Positions 32,503 through 41,620 of a stretch of DNA of 52,829 nucleotides are shown here, piece by piece. The notes below the pieces were generated by a model. That model saw nothing but the letters and a program-made list of their open reading frames with translations, had not been told where the DNA came from and did no database searches. Both the position numbers and the translations under genes were made by a program. Position 1 is the stretch's first letter. The number at the start of each line of letters is the position of its first letter. Source of the stretch: Pedobacter miscanthi (GTDB taxonomy: Bacteria; Bacteroidota; Bacteroidia; Sphingobacteriales; Sphingobacteriaceae); the NCBI RefSeq assembly GCF_003315595.1, contig NZ_QNQU01000035.1, forward strand, positions 1 through 52,829, written 5' to 3'.

Positions 32503-32877
32503 TCACTCTAATAACACTGGTAAAAGATTGAGCAACAGGAATACTCTTGTTTTCTGCATCATACTTTTAAGCTTAAAGCTGATAATGGTTCCCGATAAAA
32601 ATGTAACTAACTGCAAAATACCAAATACTGCGGCAAAGATCTCGCTTATAGAAATTTGTTTTCTCTTACTTTTTAATTGTTTGGCAATGGGTTCGAGGTA
32701 TGGCAAAAGCATTTTATCTGTTGTTGAGAAACCAAACGCAGAAGTATTATCCCTGACCATAGTGCCACAAAAAAGATTGTCAATATTGATGGAATAAGCT
32801 CCACCTGATAGGGTTACATCAACAATAGAAGTTAGCGCTGTTTCTTTATTACTGATTTCGATACTAAAACTGTTCAT
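32503..32877 (-). CDS. Hypothetical small membrane protein
   Basis: A 124-aa frame, not recognised. The N-terminal half is soluble in character (SIEISNKETALTSIVDVTLS, FGFSTTDKMLLPYLEPIA). One hydrophobic helix follows (IFAAVFGILQLVTFLSGTII), then a basic tail. It is isolated, flanked by gene-poor DNA and without a visible terminator. Codon use looks coding but support is moderate. Confidence 0.5.
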   Translation of the reverse strand: MNSFSIEISNKETALTSIVDVTLSGGAYSINIDNLFCGTMVRDNTSAFGFSTTDKMLLPYLEPIAKQLKSKRKQISISEIFAAVFGILQLVTFLSGTIISFKLKSMMQKTRVFLLLNLLPVLLE

Positions 32878-33513
32878 GTGCCGTTATGGGGGGACAAAGA
32901 AAATAAAGACGATGTTTAGGTAACTGCGAAAAACTTAAAACTCCCGACAAAAAAGCTTTCCATGCCGGAAAAGGCAAATAAAAAAGTTGGATATAGCTGT
33001 TTTTAATACGAATAATAATTTCTGTTCGCATTTAATTTAAGGATAAGAAGACCGACTATAATCAGGTTTTGCCTGACGGAACAAAAATAATCATTCCATT
33101 GTTGCAACTCAAATATTTATTGACTGCCATCGCAATAAAAAAGAGTTAAATCCTAACCTGAAGCTTGAACCCCACATGTTTAAAAATCTTTTATCATCAA
33201 TTACCGACTCAGATCATTTAAAATGATGCATTTTATGTTCATTAATGTTTTTGATTGTTGCTGCAGATCATCAGCAACAATTTTGTTATGAATGGTTTGG
33301 AGCCTTCTGACAGGATTTAACAGCTATATAGCCCATCCTTAATTAGAGTTTTAGGAGTAAAAATGTCATCAAAACCACGACTTAACCCGTTCATCCTGTT
33401 CATCTTAAATAAAATAAAACTTTACCATTTTAATTTCGTTACCTAATACATCTACATTAAGCGCAATAAAAGTAGTCAGAACCATTTTTTTATGCACCCT
33501 TAAACCGCTTGTT
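32878..33513. other. Gene-poor gap with an orphan hairpin
   Basis: A 636-bp gap. At 33255-33280 TTGTTGCTG and CAGCAACAA form a hairpin followed by TTTTG, a terminator without an obvious gene. TAATTTCGTTA at 33431-33441 is identical to the two core elements upstream of the LytTR gene at 29249 and lies 73 bp before the outer-membrane gene. A 27-codon frame at about 33363 is not supported. Confidence 0.4.
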
Positions 33514-34200
33514 ATGTATTTTCGCCGATCTATTGTACTATTATTAGCCATTTTATTGCGCTGTTATCAGGTTAACGCCCAAAATAACAATCAGCCTCCA
33601 TCTTTGCTCGGTCAAAAATCCATCCTGCTTAACGTGGGTACCCAAGGTGTGGGTGCAGAATTTGCTTACGGTGTTCTACCCAATCTAGCACTAAGAGGCG
33701 GCTTGAATTTTATTCCTTTTAAAGCCCATAATGTTTTTAAAATTTCAGGTTTTAATTCAACTTCAAATTTATCTGCCGATTTTTATAATGTACATGCCCT
33801 GGCCGATTATGTGCCAGTTAAAACCGCATCCTGGTTTAGGCTGGTTGGTGGTTTTGCGTATTTCTTTAAAGCAAAAGGAGATATCAGGGTAATTCCCTCT
33901 GATGATTACAAATATGGCGATCTGGTATTAACGGAAGACCAGATCGGTTATGTAGATTTAAATGTAAACTGGAAAGGCCTTGCCCCTTATTTAGGTGTGG
34001 CTTTTGCAAACACCTTTCCACGCAATAAATTTAATGTAAGCTTCGATTTGGGTACTTATTATTTAAATAAACCAAAGGCGGATATCACAGGAACGGGCTT
34101 GCTCGAAGGAAATTCTTCACAAACGCCACAGTTCCAATCCAATATTAAAGATTACAGATGGTTGCCTATTGTTCAAATTAATTTTAGTTACAAATTATAA
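33514..34200 (+). CDS. Outer-membrane beta-barrel protein
   Basis: A 228-aa exported protein. The signal peptide ends near YQVNAQN. Then come alternating amphipathic beta strands (SILLNVGTQGVGAEFAYG, NLALRGGLNFIPF, GLAPYLGVAFANTF, KFNVSFDLGTYYLN) and a C-terminal beta signal VQINFSYKL. This suits a small 8-10 strand barrel. No specific family is certain. The next lipoprotein gene starts 6 bp after its stop, so the two form an operon. Confidence 0.85.
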   Translation: MYFRRSIVLLLAILLRCYQVNAQNNNQPPSLLGQKSILLNVGTQGVGAEFAYGVLPNLALRGGLNFIPFKAHNVFKISGFNSTSNLSADFYNVHALADYVPVKTASWFRLVGGFAYFFKAKGDIRVIPSDDYKYGDLVLTEDQIGYVDLNVNWKGLAPYLGVAFANTFPRNKFNVSFDLGTYYLNKPKADITGTGLLEGNSSQTPQFQSNIKDYRWLPIVQINFSYKL

Positions 34201-34205
34201 AGCTA

Positions 34206-34943
34206 ATGATGATGGATACCCTAAGAAAAACGCGGTGGCTATTGGTTATGTTAACCCTTGCTGCCTGTAAAAAACCGACTGAAAATATTAAAATCGTAAT
34301 TGATACGGATGTAATTAAATATACTGCATTGATAAATGTTACCGATGGACAAAATGGAAGTCCTGCGCCGGCTGCCACAACCATTGCCATTACAGGTACT
34401 GCGGCAAATGATATTTTTGAGTTATCGGGCAAAAAGGATATCAAATTAAGTTCGGGCATTGTAACCATAGGGCTTCGGCCAACTGTAGCGCCAACAACCA
34501 ATCAACCCATTACCGTAACTGCTGAAATTAATGCCCCCGGATATAACAGGGAAACACGGCAGGTAACTTTCAGGGCAGAAACCAAACAGCAGGTAATTAA
34601 TATTCAGTTAACAAAAACCGGCTCTACTGCCCCTCCTGTGGTTACGCCACCACCGCCTGTATTTAATAATGTATCTTTAACTTTTACGGGAAGATGCCCA
34701 AACAGAACAGACCTTGAAATCAGACCGAGTGTATATGTATATTTCAAAAAGTCTGACAGTAATGCTGCTTTTCAATATTTGGGTTATATGGATAAAGGTA
34801 ATATCAGTACGAATTTACTGGAACAGGGCGGAACTTATGACTTTCAGATTGTTTATGGCGCTGAAACCTATAAGGTAAGTCAGAAGATAGATCAAACAAG
34901 TTATAATTTAACACTTGATATGCCCGCAGCCTGTAATTTTTAG
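34206..34943 (+). CDS. Lipoprotein with Ig-like domains
   Basis: A 245-aa lipoprotein (lipobox LAAC near residue 20). Two beta-rich regions are separated by a proline-rich linker (APPVVTPPPPVF). The first has IKYTALINVTDGQNGSPAPA and QPITVTAEINAPGYN; the second has VSLTFTGRCPNRTDL and ends with a paired Cys (PAACNF). No family is recognised. It is co-transcribed with the barrel protein and ends before a bidirectional terminator. It is probably a partner at the outer membrane. Confidence 0.82.
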   Translation: MMMDTLRKTRWLLVMLTLAACKKPTENIKIVIDTDVIKYTALINVTDGQNGSPAPAATTIAITGTAANDIFELSGKKDIKLSSGIVTIGLRPTVAPTTNQPITVTAEINAPGYNRETRQVTFRAETKQQVINIQLTKTGSTAPPVVTPPPPVFNNVSLTFTGRCPNRTDLEIRPSVYVYFKKSDSNAAFQYLGYMDKGNISTNLLEQGGTYDFQIVYGAETYKVSQKIDQTSYNLTLDMPAACNF

Positions 34944-34952
34944 GATTATAAA

Positions 34953-34990
34953 AAAAGCCGTCCTGATATAAATAGGGACGGCTTCTTTAG
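34953..34990. terminator. Bidirectional rho-independent terminator
   Basis: AAGCCGTCC and GGGACGGCTT form a strong stem around ATATAAATA, with A-run on the left and T-rich sequence on the right. It serves the convergent genes ending at 34943 and 35002. Confidence 0.8.
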
Positions 34991-35001
34991 TTTACTCATT
35001 A

Positions 35002-35463
35002 TTATAATGCAGCTTGTGCATCTCTTAATGCTTTAATGGCATCATGGCTGGTATTGATCCCCTCCTGCTGTTTTAAAAGCACGGTTCTGATTTCTTCGCC
35101 AAGCTCATTTTCCTGAAGTGCATCTCTGTATGCTTTTTTAATGGCGTCTTCACCGCGTTCACATTCGGCAAGAATGCTATGTCTGTCATCACCACCAAAA
35201 TTGGCTTTAATATCAATCCATGCGCGGTGTAAACTTCCTAAAATGGTATTTCCGGTATCAGGGTTTTCGCCATTTCTTCCTACCAGTCCGGCAAGTTCGG
35301 TTACGTTTGCCCTGCTATCTGAAGAAAATTTACCGAAAGTTGCCTTTAAGTCTATGTTTTCGTCTTTTAAATCTGCACTGGCCTTATCAAAGCCATCAGC
35401 TCTATCGTTGTTAATCTGAATCAGGTCGTTTAATACCTCAACTGTTTTTTCTTGATTTTCCAT
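35002..35463 (-). CDS. PA2169-type four-helix-bundle protein
   Basis: A 153-aa all-helical, ferritin-like protein of the DUF2383/PA2169 family: VEVLNDLIQINNDRADGFDKA, LGSLHRAWIDIKANFGGDDR and ILAECERGEDAIKKAYRDAL are characteristic. Members are small cytoplasmic proteins linked to stress or stationary phase; the biochemical role is unknown. It is monocistronic, with a strong terminator at its 3' end. Confidence 0.9.
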   Translation of the reverse strand: MENQEKTVEVLNDLIQINNDRADGFDKASADLKDENIDLKATFGKFSSDSRANVTELAGLVGRNGENPDTGNTILGSLHRAWIDIKANFGGDDRHSILAECERGEDAIKKAYRDALQENELGEEIRTVLLKQQEGINTSHDAIKALRDAQAAL

Positions 35464-35760
35464 AATATATAGTAGATAATTTTAATAGGAACAGTAGTTT
35501 GTGCAAATAGTTTAGATTATCTTACAACCTGTGCAAAAATGTGCTTTAATAGAAAAACTGTTTACGTAAAAATGGTAGAAAGAGAGAAAGCCCCATATTA
35601 CTATGAGGCTATATATGAAGTTTTATAAGCATCCACCGATAAAACTAACCAAACAAACTACATAATAAACGCAGGAGGTTTTAAATTGTTTTAAAAAAAA
35701 TGATTTTAATTTTAATAAGGAAAAATGATGCGAGCGGAGAGCGATGAGCGGGGAGCGGAA

Positions 35761-35910
35761 TGACGAATAAACTAATGACCAATGACTAATTAACTAATGA
35801 CCAATTGACTAATGACCAATGAACCAATTAACTAATGACCAATGAATCAATGACCAATTAACTAATGACCAATGAACCAATGACCAATTAACTAATGACC
35901 AGTGAACCAT
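35761..35910 (+). repeat. Degenerate ACTAATGACCAAT satellite
   Basis: About a dozen irregular units such as AACTAATGACCAATGA and GAACCAATGACCAATT. A second small patch is at 36518-36567. Unit lengths vary and there are no spacers, so this is not a CRISPR array. Just before it, 35733-35758 is the low-complexity GAGCGGAGAGCGATGAGCGG. Confidence 0.8.
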
Positions 35911-36009
35911 CCTAAAGCCTGGCTCAACTTTTAATTTGCCTACTTCAGCCTTTTTCAACTGGCTATGCTGCTATTTCTAACGCACTTTTGTGTTATAAAC
36001 ATAAACATT

Positions 36010-36396
36010 ATGACACAGAAAACAACAAAAACAATTTATTGGGCCGGCGTAGCATTAACTTCTTTATGGTTTGGAACGAGCGGCATTTGCGAATTAATAA
36101 AAAGCCCGGTTGTATGGGATATTACCCTAAAATTAGGTTATCCCGCTTACTTTATCTATGTATTAGGTGTTGCAAAACTGGCAGGTATTATTGTATTGCT
36201 TACCCCTAACAGATTATTGAGATTGAAAGAATGGGTATTTGCAGGAATTTTCTTTGATATTATCTTCGCCTTTTGTTCCAAAATTGCAGTTTTAGGGCCA
36301 TTAGATGCATTGGATGCTGTTGTGGCATTTTGCATTGTAGCAGTTACATATAGCATGTTCCGCAGGTTATACCCGGTTAGCTACAGCATTAGTTAG
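36010..36396 (+). CDS. DoxX-like membrane protein
   Basis: A 128-aa four-helix membrane protein. LTSLWFGTSGICELIKSP, GYPAYFIYVLGVAKLAGII and RLKEWVFAGIFFDIIFAF fit the DoxX-like family (PF13564). The frame is open upstream to an ATG at 35965, but the ATG at 36010 (MTQKTTK) gives the usual N-terminus. Function is unknown; relatives are often near redox enzymes and HxlR or TetR regulators, as here. Confidence 0.85.
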   Translation: MTQKTTKTIYWAGVALTSLWFGTSGICELIKSPVVWDITLKLGYPAYFIYVLGVAKLAGIIVLLTPNRLLRLKEWVFAGIFFDIIFAFCSKIAVLGPLDALDAVVAFCIVAVTYSMFRRLYPVSYSIS

Positions 36397-36566
36397 TTGA
36401 ATGTTCAGCATTTGGTGTTACGCATTGACCATTAAGAAATTAAGGACATTAAGGCTTACTAGTAAAATAGCTATAAGCGTTGAGCACATGGCGTTTGACA
36501 ATCCTCATTGGTTTTATTTTACTAATGACCAATTAACCAATGGCCAATGAACCCATGACCAGTGAA

Positions 36567-36947
36567 CTAATCACCTGTCTTCAACTTTTGCCGGTGCTGT
36601 TTACCCCATTTGATCATTTCAAGAATGATATCGCCGAAAGATCTGCAATATTCAGTTGAAGTATATTCGATAGCAACTGGTGTATCATCAATCACCGTCC
36701 TTTTAATTAATTGATTGGCGGTCATTTCTTTCAACTCTTTCGAGAGCATCCTTGTGGTAATACCGGGGATGCTTCTTTCAATATCCCTGAATCTTTTATT
36801 GCCATTACAAATGGAATTAATAATGGGAAGTTTCCATTTTCCCCCAAGCACATAAAGGGTATCCTGTAAAGCCTGAATTTCTTCGTGCTGGTTACGCGGG
36901 TTTGATAGCACTTCGGCGGCCATCTGGTTTCTTTTTTCTGGTTCCAT
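36567..36947 (-). CDS. HxlR-family transcriptional regulator
   Basis: A 126-aa winged-helix regulator. The HxlR core reads LYVLGGKWKLPIINSICNGN, then FRDIERSIPGITTRMLSKEL and VEYTSTEYCRSFGDIILEM-like sequence. It is divergent from the SDR gene, and an inverted repeat at 36952-36986 lies in the shared promoter. It probably represses the SDR gene and perhaps itself. The inducing signal, often electrophiles in this family, is not known. Confidence 0.93.
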   Translation of the reverse strand: MEPEKRNQMAAEVLSNPRNQHEEIQALQDTLYVLGGKWKLPIINSICNGNKRFRDIERSIPGITTRMLSKELKEMTANQLIKRTVIDDTPVAIEYTSTEYCRSFGDIILEMIKWGKQHRQKLKTGD

Positions 36948-36951
36948 AACT

Positions 36952-36986
36952 GGTATACTCTGTTATACTACTTACAAAAGTATACC
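36952..36986. promoter_or_regulatory. Candidate HxlR operator
   Basis: GGTATACT at 36952-36959 and AGTATACC at 36979-36986 are perfect inverse halves, with a further GTTATACTA between them. The site overlaps the region expected to hold the -33 elements of both divergent genes. Confidence 0.6.
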
Positions 36987-36996
36987 AATATAGTGA

Positions 36997-37004
36997 TATT
37001 TTTG
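36997..37004 (+). promoter_or_regulatory. -7 box of SDR gene
   Basis: TATTTTTG matches TAnnTTTG, 24 bp before the ATG at 37029 and directly after the candidate HxlR operator. Confidence 0.55.
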
Positions 37005-37028
37005 CATACATAAAATATATTTTTTATC

Positions 37029-37775
37029 ATGAATAATTTAAACGGAAAAAAAGCGCTGGTAACCGGCGGAAATAGCGGCATTGGCTACGCCACCGCAAAA
37101 GAATTAAAAGCACAAGGTGCAGAAGTAATTATTACAGGAAGAAGGAAAGATGCGGTAGAAAAGGCTGCAAAAGAATTAGGCGTTATCGGTTTTGTGGCAG
37201 ATCAGAGCCAGATTACTGCAATTGAAGGATTGGCAAAAGAGGTAGAAAAAACATTTGGTAAAATCGACATCCTGTTTATCAACGCAGGCGTAGTAGAACA
37301 GACCAGTATTGCAGATGCAACTGAAAAAATCTTTGATACGATTATCGGCATTAATTTTAAAGGTGCATATTTTACCCTAAGCAAATTTATCCCTTTATTA
37401 AATGATGGCGGATCTGTTGTGTTCCTATCATCAAATACTGCAAGCATGGATTTTCCGAGCAGTTCGATCTATTCTTCGGGTAAAGCGGCATTAAATTCGG
37501 TTATGCGTATTGCTGCATTAGAATTGGCACCCCGCCTGATCCGTGTAAATAGTGTAAGTCCGGGCCCAACAGCAACTGAGATTATGAATAAAAAAGGGCT
37601 TAACGAAGAACAGTTAGCAGGACTTAATGAGTGGATGATTAGCCGTATTCCGCTTAAAAAAATTGGAAAATCGGAAGATGTGGCAAAAATGGTTGCTTTC
37701 TTCTGTGGAGATGCTGCTACATTTATTACAGGTGCAGAAATTGTAATGGATGGGGGGATGAGCCTTAAGGGATAG
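37029..37775 (+). CDS. SDR-family NAD(P)-dependent oxidoreductase
   Basis: A 248-aa classical short-chain dehydrogenase. The cofactor motif TGGNSGIG is at 12-19, NAG at 85-87, and the catalytic triad is S134/S135, Y148 and K152 (IYSSGKAAL). R38/R39 after the second strand suggest NADPH preference. Substrate is not deducible. It is divergent from and probably repressed by the HxlR protein. Confidence 0.93.
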   Translation: MNNLNGKKALVTGGNSGIGYATAKELKAQGAEVIITGRRKDAVEKAAKELGVIGFVADQSQITAIEGLAKEVEKTFGKIDILFINAGVVEQTSIADATEKIFDTIIGINFKGAYFTLSKFIPLLNDGGSVVFLSSNTASMDFPSSSIYSSGKAALNSVMRIAALELAPRLIRVNSVSPGPTATEIMNKKGLNEEQLAGLNEWMISRIPLKKIGKSEDVAKMVAFFCGDAATFITGAEIVMDGGMSLKG

Positions 37776-37813
37776 TACCTAGTCTGAAGTCCTAAGTCCA
37801 TAGTCTAGCTCAT

Positions 37814-38460
37814 CATTAAGGAATTAAGGACATTAAGAACAAAGACCACATAAAGTTGCTTCGCGGGCGTAAAGTTGGTGGAGCAATTTTTAGTTTTGAG
37901 CAGTTAAGCATTCAGTTCAATTATCAATAATCAAATCACAATGTTCAAAATCCGGCAGTCGGTCTAGCAATGTAGAAATTTAACAATTTCAACAACTAGT
38001 TTTCACCATTAAGGAATTAAGAGCATTAAGAAGAACTAGTTTGCTTTAGAATTTATTATCAGTTAACCAATTTCAACAATTAACCGATTAACCATTTACA
38101 CCAATGATCAAATTACAATGTTCAAAATCCAGAGATGTATAGCAATGTAACAATCCAGCAATCCAGCAATTTCAACAAGTAAGCTTTCCACCGTTAAGGA
38201 ATTAACGGCATTAAGAAGACCTAATTTGCTTTTGAAGCTAATCGCAGTTAACCAATTTCAACAGTTAACCGATTAACCATTTACATCAATGATCAAATCA
38301 CAATGTTCAAAATCCAGCAGTCAGTCTAGCAATGTAGCAATTTAACAATTTCAACAAATAGATTTTCACCATTAAGGAATTAAGGACATTAAGAAGAACT
38401 AATTTACTTTTGTAAGCTAATCGCAGTTAACCAATTTCAACAGTTAACCGATTAACCAAT
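37814..38460. repeat. About 180-bp tandem noncoding block
   Basis: ATTAAGGAATTAAGGACATT or close variants start at 37814, 38008, 38193 and 38371 (periods 194, 185, 178). Each is followed by AAGAAGAACTA, GTTAACCAATTTCAACA, GATTAACCATTTACA and AATGTTCAAAATCCAGC. The shorter ATTAAG...ACATTAAGG motif also occurs at 36431, 39278, 41389 and 44567. No coding potential is visible. Confidence 0.8.
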
Positions 38461-38468
38461 ATAATAAG

Positions 38469-39155
38469 TTATTCTCCATTAGCATCACTACTCAACACAC
38501 TGCTCATATAATCAAAAAAAGGCCGCATGTTTCTAAAGGCCTGCCCCATTTGCTGCACAAAATTATCGCTTAACACCGCTTCATCATCAAACTTTTTAAC
38601 CAACAGAAATTGTTTAAAGCGTAAAAGATCAATATCAGGATGTTCGGCTTCGAAACCTTTTGGCGTAGTTTTAAGTTGTTCGCCCTTTAACTGATCAAAA
38701 GAAGCTATAAAATCTTTGCTGTTTAAAATATCACGCAGCGGTTTTGCATCAAAGGCAATATCATCCCTGATGAGTTTAAGATCGGCAGGAGAAGGTTCCC
38801 AGAAACCACCACCAACAAAAGTGTTTCCTTTTTCAATATGAAAATAATAGCCACCCCGCCTGCTTTTACCAGCGCGTTTAAAACTTCCGCTCCAATGTGT
38901 TTTATATGGTGTTTTATCATTCGAAAAACGGGTGTCGCGATAGATACGGTACAGGCTTTTTTTGCCAGACGGCGTTTCGATTACATCGTGAAGGTTTAAT
39001 TCTGTTAGCAATGCCGAGGCGAAATTTTCAATATTGGCCTGCTCGGACAGAAATTCTGTTTTACGTTCGTTAAACCACTCGCGGTTATTATTCTTTTTTA
39101 ATTTTTCTAAAAAATCAATATTGGAATGCTGTATTTTTATAGGTGTAGCTGGCAT
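38469..39155 (-). CDS. DUF2461 family protein
   Basis: A 228-aa cytoplasmic protein of the DUF2461 family (PF09365). Diagnostic segments are FLEKLKKNNNREWFNERK, YRIYRDTRFSNDKTPYKTHW and GGYYFHIEKGNTFVGGGFW. The family is widespread and uncharacterised. It is monocistronic, with repeat DNA on both sides. Confidence 0.92.
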   Translation of the reverse strand: MPATPIKIQHSNIDFLEKLKKNNNREWFNERKTEFLSEQANIENFASALLTELNLHDVIETPSGKKSLYRIYRDTRFSNDKTPYKTHWSGSFKRAGKSRRGGYYFHIEKGNTFVGGGFWEPSPADLKLIRDDIAFDAKPLRDILNSKDFIASFDQLKGEQLKTTPKGFEAEHPDIDLLRFKQFLLVKKFDDEAVLSDNFVQQMGQAFRNMRPFFDYMSSVLSSDANGE

Positions 39156-39363
39156 TTAATTGTTTGATATTTCTTTTTCAAATATAGTAGCAGGATAATG
39201 GATATTTTCCATTGCAGCGTAATAATTATTGATTTCCATCATCCACCTTACCTCTTCCATTTTCCATCTCTTTTACCATTAAGGAATGAAGAACATTAAG
39301 TTTTGTCGTTTATTTTACTTAACATTTCAACCTTCCAACATTTAACATTCTAACTTTTAGCGT

Positions 39364-40149
39364 CTACCTCACGGCAACAATAAACAACCTGGGGAACGGT
39401 AGCAGCACGGTTTCGTCGTCGAATATGTGGTATGCTTTTGAGAGTTCTTCTTCGTATTTATGTAAAAATAATGATTGTTCATCTTCGTTTAAAGCATCAA
39501 GGTATGGCCGCAAACCGGTTCCCTTCAGCCATTCTACAATTGCTTTGGCACCACCCTGAAGGGGATGAAAATAAGTTGTACGCCAAATTTCAATCGTAGT
39601 CACTTTATCGCGCAAATGAGCGTAATACCAATCGGCACCTTCTCTTGCTACCCGTTTTGTGGCGTCAAGCAATTTATTTTTCCATTGATCTTCGCTGGCA
39701 ACTGTTCGCATTAAACGGTGAGTGGGTTCTTCAAAATTATCAGGCATCTGTACCGCAAGGATACCACCTTTGTTTAGTTTTTGAATCAATTTCGGAAACA
39801 GATTAATATGATCAGGCACCCATTGAAGCGCAGCATTTGCAAATATTAGATCGTAGGATTTCTGATCGTGCCATTGGGTAATATCTACCACATCAAACTG
39901 AATACCCGGCAGTCTTTTTTTTGCCGCATCTATCATATCTGCTGAACTATCTATCCCGGAAACATTTGCATCCGGGAATCTTGCTTTTAATAATTCTGTA
40001 GAGTTTCCCGGTCCGCAGCCGATATCTATTGCTTTGCTTACAGCGTTAACAGGTACGCGGTTAAGAAGATCAGTTATCGGGCGGTTGCGTTCGTTTTCGA
40101 ATTTGGTGTACTGGCTGGCAGACCAGGTATCGGTTTTATTTGTATCCAT
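39364..40149 (-). CDS. tam: Trans-aconitate 2-methyltransferase-like
   Basis: A 261-aa SAM-dependent class I methyltransferase. Motif I is AIDIGCGPGNSTELL, followed by VSGIDSSADMIDAAKKRLPG, then YDLIFANAALQWVPDH and LNKGGILAVQMPDNFEEPTH, which is characteristic of Tam. WSASQYTKFENERNRPITDL at the N-terminus also matches. Tam methylates trans-aconitate, which otherwise inhibits aconitase. The start at 40149 is preferred; an upstream ATG at 40194 adds residues unlike the family. Confidence 0.9.
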   Translation of the reverse strand: MDTNKTDTWSASQYTKFENERNRPITDLLNRVPVNAVSKAIDIGCGPGNSTELLKARFPDANVSGIDSSADMIDAAKKRLPGIQFDVVDITQWHDQKSYDLIFANAALQWVPDHINLFPKLIQKLNKGGILAVQMPDNFEEPTHRLMRTVASEDQWKNKLLDATKRVAREGADWYYAHLRDKVTTIEIWRTTYFHPLQGGAKAIVEWLKGTGLRPYLDALNEDEQSLFLHKYEEELSKAYHIFDDETVLLPFPRLFIVAVR

Positions 40150-40293
40150 GTTTCTCTCATTAAGGTTATTTGTAAAGTACAAAAGATGTTCCATTATTTG
40201 GGTTAATGGTTTACCCTTCGACTACGCTCAGGGGGTTAATCGTATTAAACTAATACTACACTTTCAACATTAAACACCATGGAGAAATTTTCT

Positions 40294-40301
40294 TAAATTT
40301 G
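40294..40301 (+). promoter_or_regulatory. -7 box of map gene
   Basis: TAAATTTG matches TAnnTTTG and ends only 5 nt before the ATG at 40307, so the message is probably leaderless. Confidence 0.5.
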
Positions 40302-40306
40302 CGGCA

Positions 40307-41107
40307 ATGATTTTATACAAAACGAATGAAGAAGTAGAACTGATGCAGATCAGTGCGCTACTGGTAAGCGATACACTGGCAGAAGTGGCCAAAATGATTA
40401 AACCAGGTATTACCACATTACAAATTGATAAACTGGCCAATGAGTATATCCTTGATCATGGTGCTGTTCCTTCTTTTTACAATTATAATGATTTCCCTTT
40501 TCATATCATTACTTCGGTAAATGATGTGGTGGTTCATGGCTTCCCTAGTGATTATGAGCTGGTTGATGGCGATATTATTTCGGTTGATGTAGGTACCATT
40601 AAAAATGGATTCCATGGCGACCATGCCTATACTTTTATTATTGGTGAGGTATCGCCTGAAATATTAAAACTGGTAAAAACCACTAAAGATTCACTTTTCG
40701 TGGGCATTAAAGAGGCAGTTGTAGGCAAGCGTCTTGGCGATATTGGTTATGCCATACAAAACTATAATGAAAAAGAAGGTTATGGCGTGGTGAGGGATCT
40801 GGTAGGTCATGGTTTGGGCCGCGATATGCACGAAGATCCGCAGGTACCCAATTATGGCAGAAAAGGTACGGGCATGTTGCTAAAAGAAAACCTGGTAATG
40901 GCTATCGAACCGATGATTAACATGGGCAAAAAAGAAGTGTTTTTAGATGATGATGGCTGGACAATCAGAACGGTAGATGGAAGTCCATCGGTACATTTTG
41001 AGCATGATGTATGTGTTAAAAAAGGAGAAGCACTGATTCTTTCCAATTATGCCCCGATTGAGGCTGCAGAGAAGCAGAATATCAATCTGAATACTTCTTA
41101 TTATTAA
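40307..41107 (+). CDS. map: Type I methionine aminopeptidase
   Basis: A 266-aa metalloenzyme that removes the initiator Met from new proteins. All the expected residues are present: H77 (VVVHGFP), metal ligands D94, D105, H168 (VGHGLGRDMHEDP), E201 (AIEPMI) and E232 (HFEHDV). It stands alone, away from the ribosomal operon where map often lies, so a second copy elsewhere in the genome is possible. A terminator follows. Confidence 0.95.
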   Translation: MILYKTNEEVELMQISALLVSDTLAEVAKMIKPGITTLQIDKLANEYILDHGAVPSFYNYNDFPFHIITSVNDVVVHGFPSDYELVDGDIISVDVGTIKNGFHGDHAYTFIIGEVSPEILKLVKTTKDSLFVGIKEAVVGKRLGDIGYAIQNYNEKEGYGVVRDLVGHGLGRDMHEDPQVPNYGRKGTGMLLKENLVMAIEPMINMGKKEVFLDDDGWTIRTVDGSPSVHFEHDVCVKKGEALILSNYAPIEAAEKQNINLNTSYY

Positions 41108-41115
41108 GAGAAATG

Positions 41116-41147
41116 AGCCGTGATGAAAGTTGCGGCTTTTTTGTTTT
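41116..41147 (+). terminator. Rho-independent terminator after map
   Basis: AGCCG and CGGCT stem around a 12-nt loop, followed by TTTTTTG. Confidence 0.65.
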
Positions 41148-41206
41148 TACAGAAGAGTACACCAGGGATTACTATTACAATCAGGCTAACAACTTAATAA
41201 GCGAGC

Positions 41207-41291
41207 GTCATCTCGACTGAAACGCAGTGGAATGGAGAGATCTATCTCGAGACAGATTTCTCGGTTACGTTGCACTCCACTCGAAATGACG
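41207..41291. repeat. Palindromic repeat family A, copy 4
   Basis: CGTCATCTCGACTGAAACGC at the left, AGATCTATCTCGAGACAGAT at the centre, CCACTCGAAATGACG at the right. Same orientation as copy 1. The rest of 41150-41590 is low-complexity sequence such as CATCCATTTTACATCTTCCA. Confidence 0.85.
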
Positions 41292-41593
41292 ATAACTCGA
41301 GGGAATAGAGTGGCCGCTATTGATCATTGAAAATTGGGTATTGATTATTTCCCCTATCATCCATTTTACATCTTCCATCTTCTCAACTATTAAGAAATTA
41401 AGAACATTAAGGTTTTAGCTGTATTTTTAAAACGGTCGCTATTGATTATTGAAGATTGGGCATTGATTATTTTTACACCCCTCATCCATTTTACTTCTCT
41501 CCATCTTGCATCTTCTCCACTACATTACCTCTACTCTATCCCCCTCATCCGTAACATGTTGATTACGCTCCATGTGGTTAGCTTACAGCTCCG

Positions 41594-41601
41594 TATTTTT
41601 G
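41594..41601 (+). promoter_or_regulatory. -7 box before outer-membrane gene
   Basis: TATTTTTG matches TAnnTTTG and is 20 bp before the ATG at 41621. Confidence 0.45.
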
Positions 41602-41620
41602 AAGCACACACAGATAATTC

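Noticed and set aside
33363..33446. 27-codon frame after AGGAGTAAAA
   Set aside because: Sequence such as CCCGTTCATCCTGTTCATC looks like a common intergenic repeat, and the peptide has no distinguishing feature.
35761..35910. Possible CRISPR array
   Set aside because: Units are degenerate and contiguous without unique spacers, and no cas gene is present.
37814..38460. Possible CRISPR or phage attachment repeats
   Set aside because: Units are about 180 bp, diverged, without regular spacers, and no integrase is nearby.
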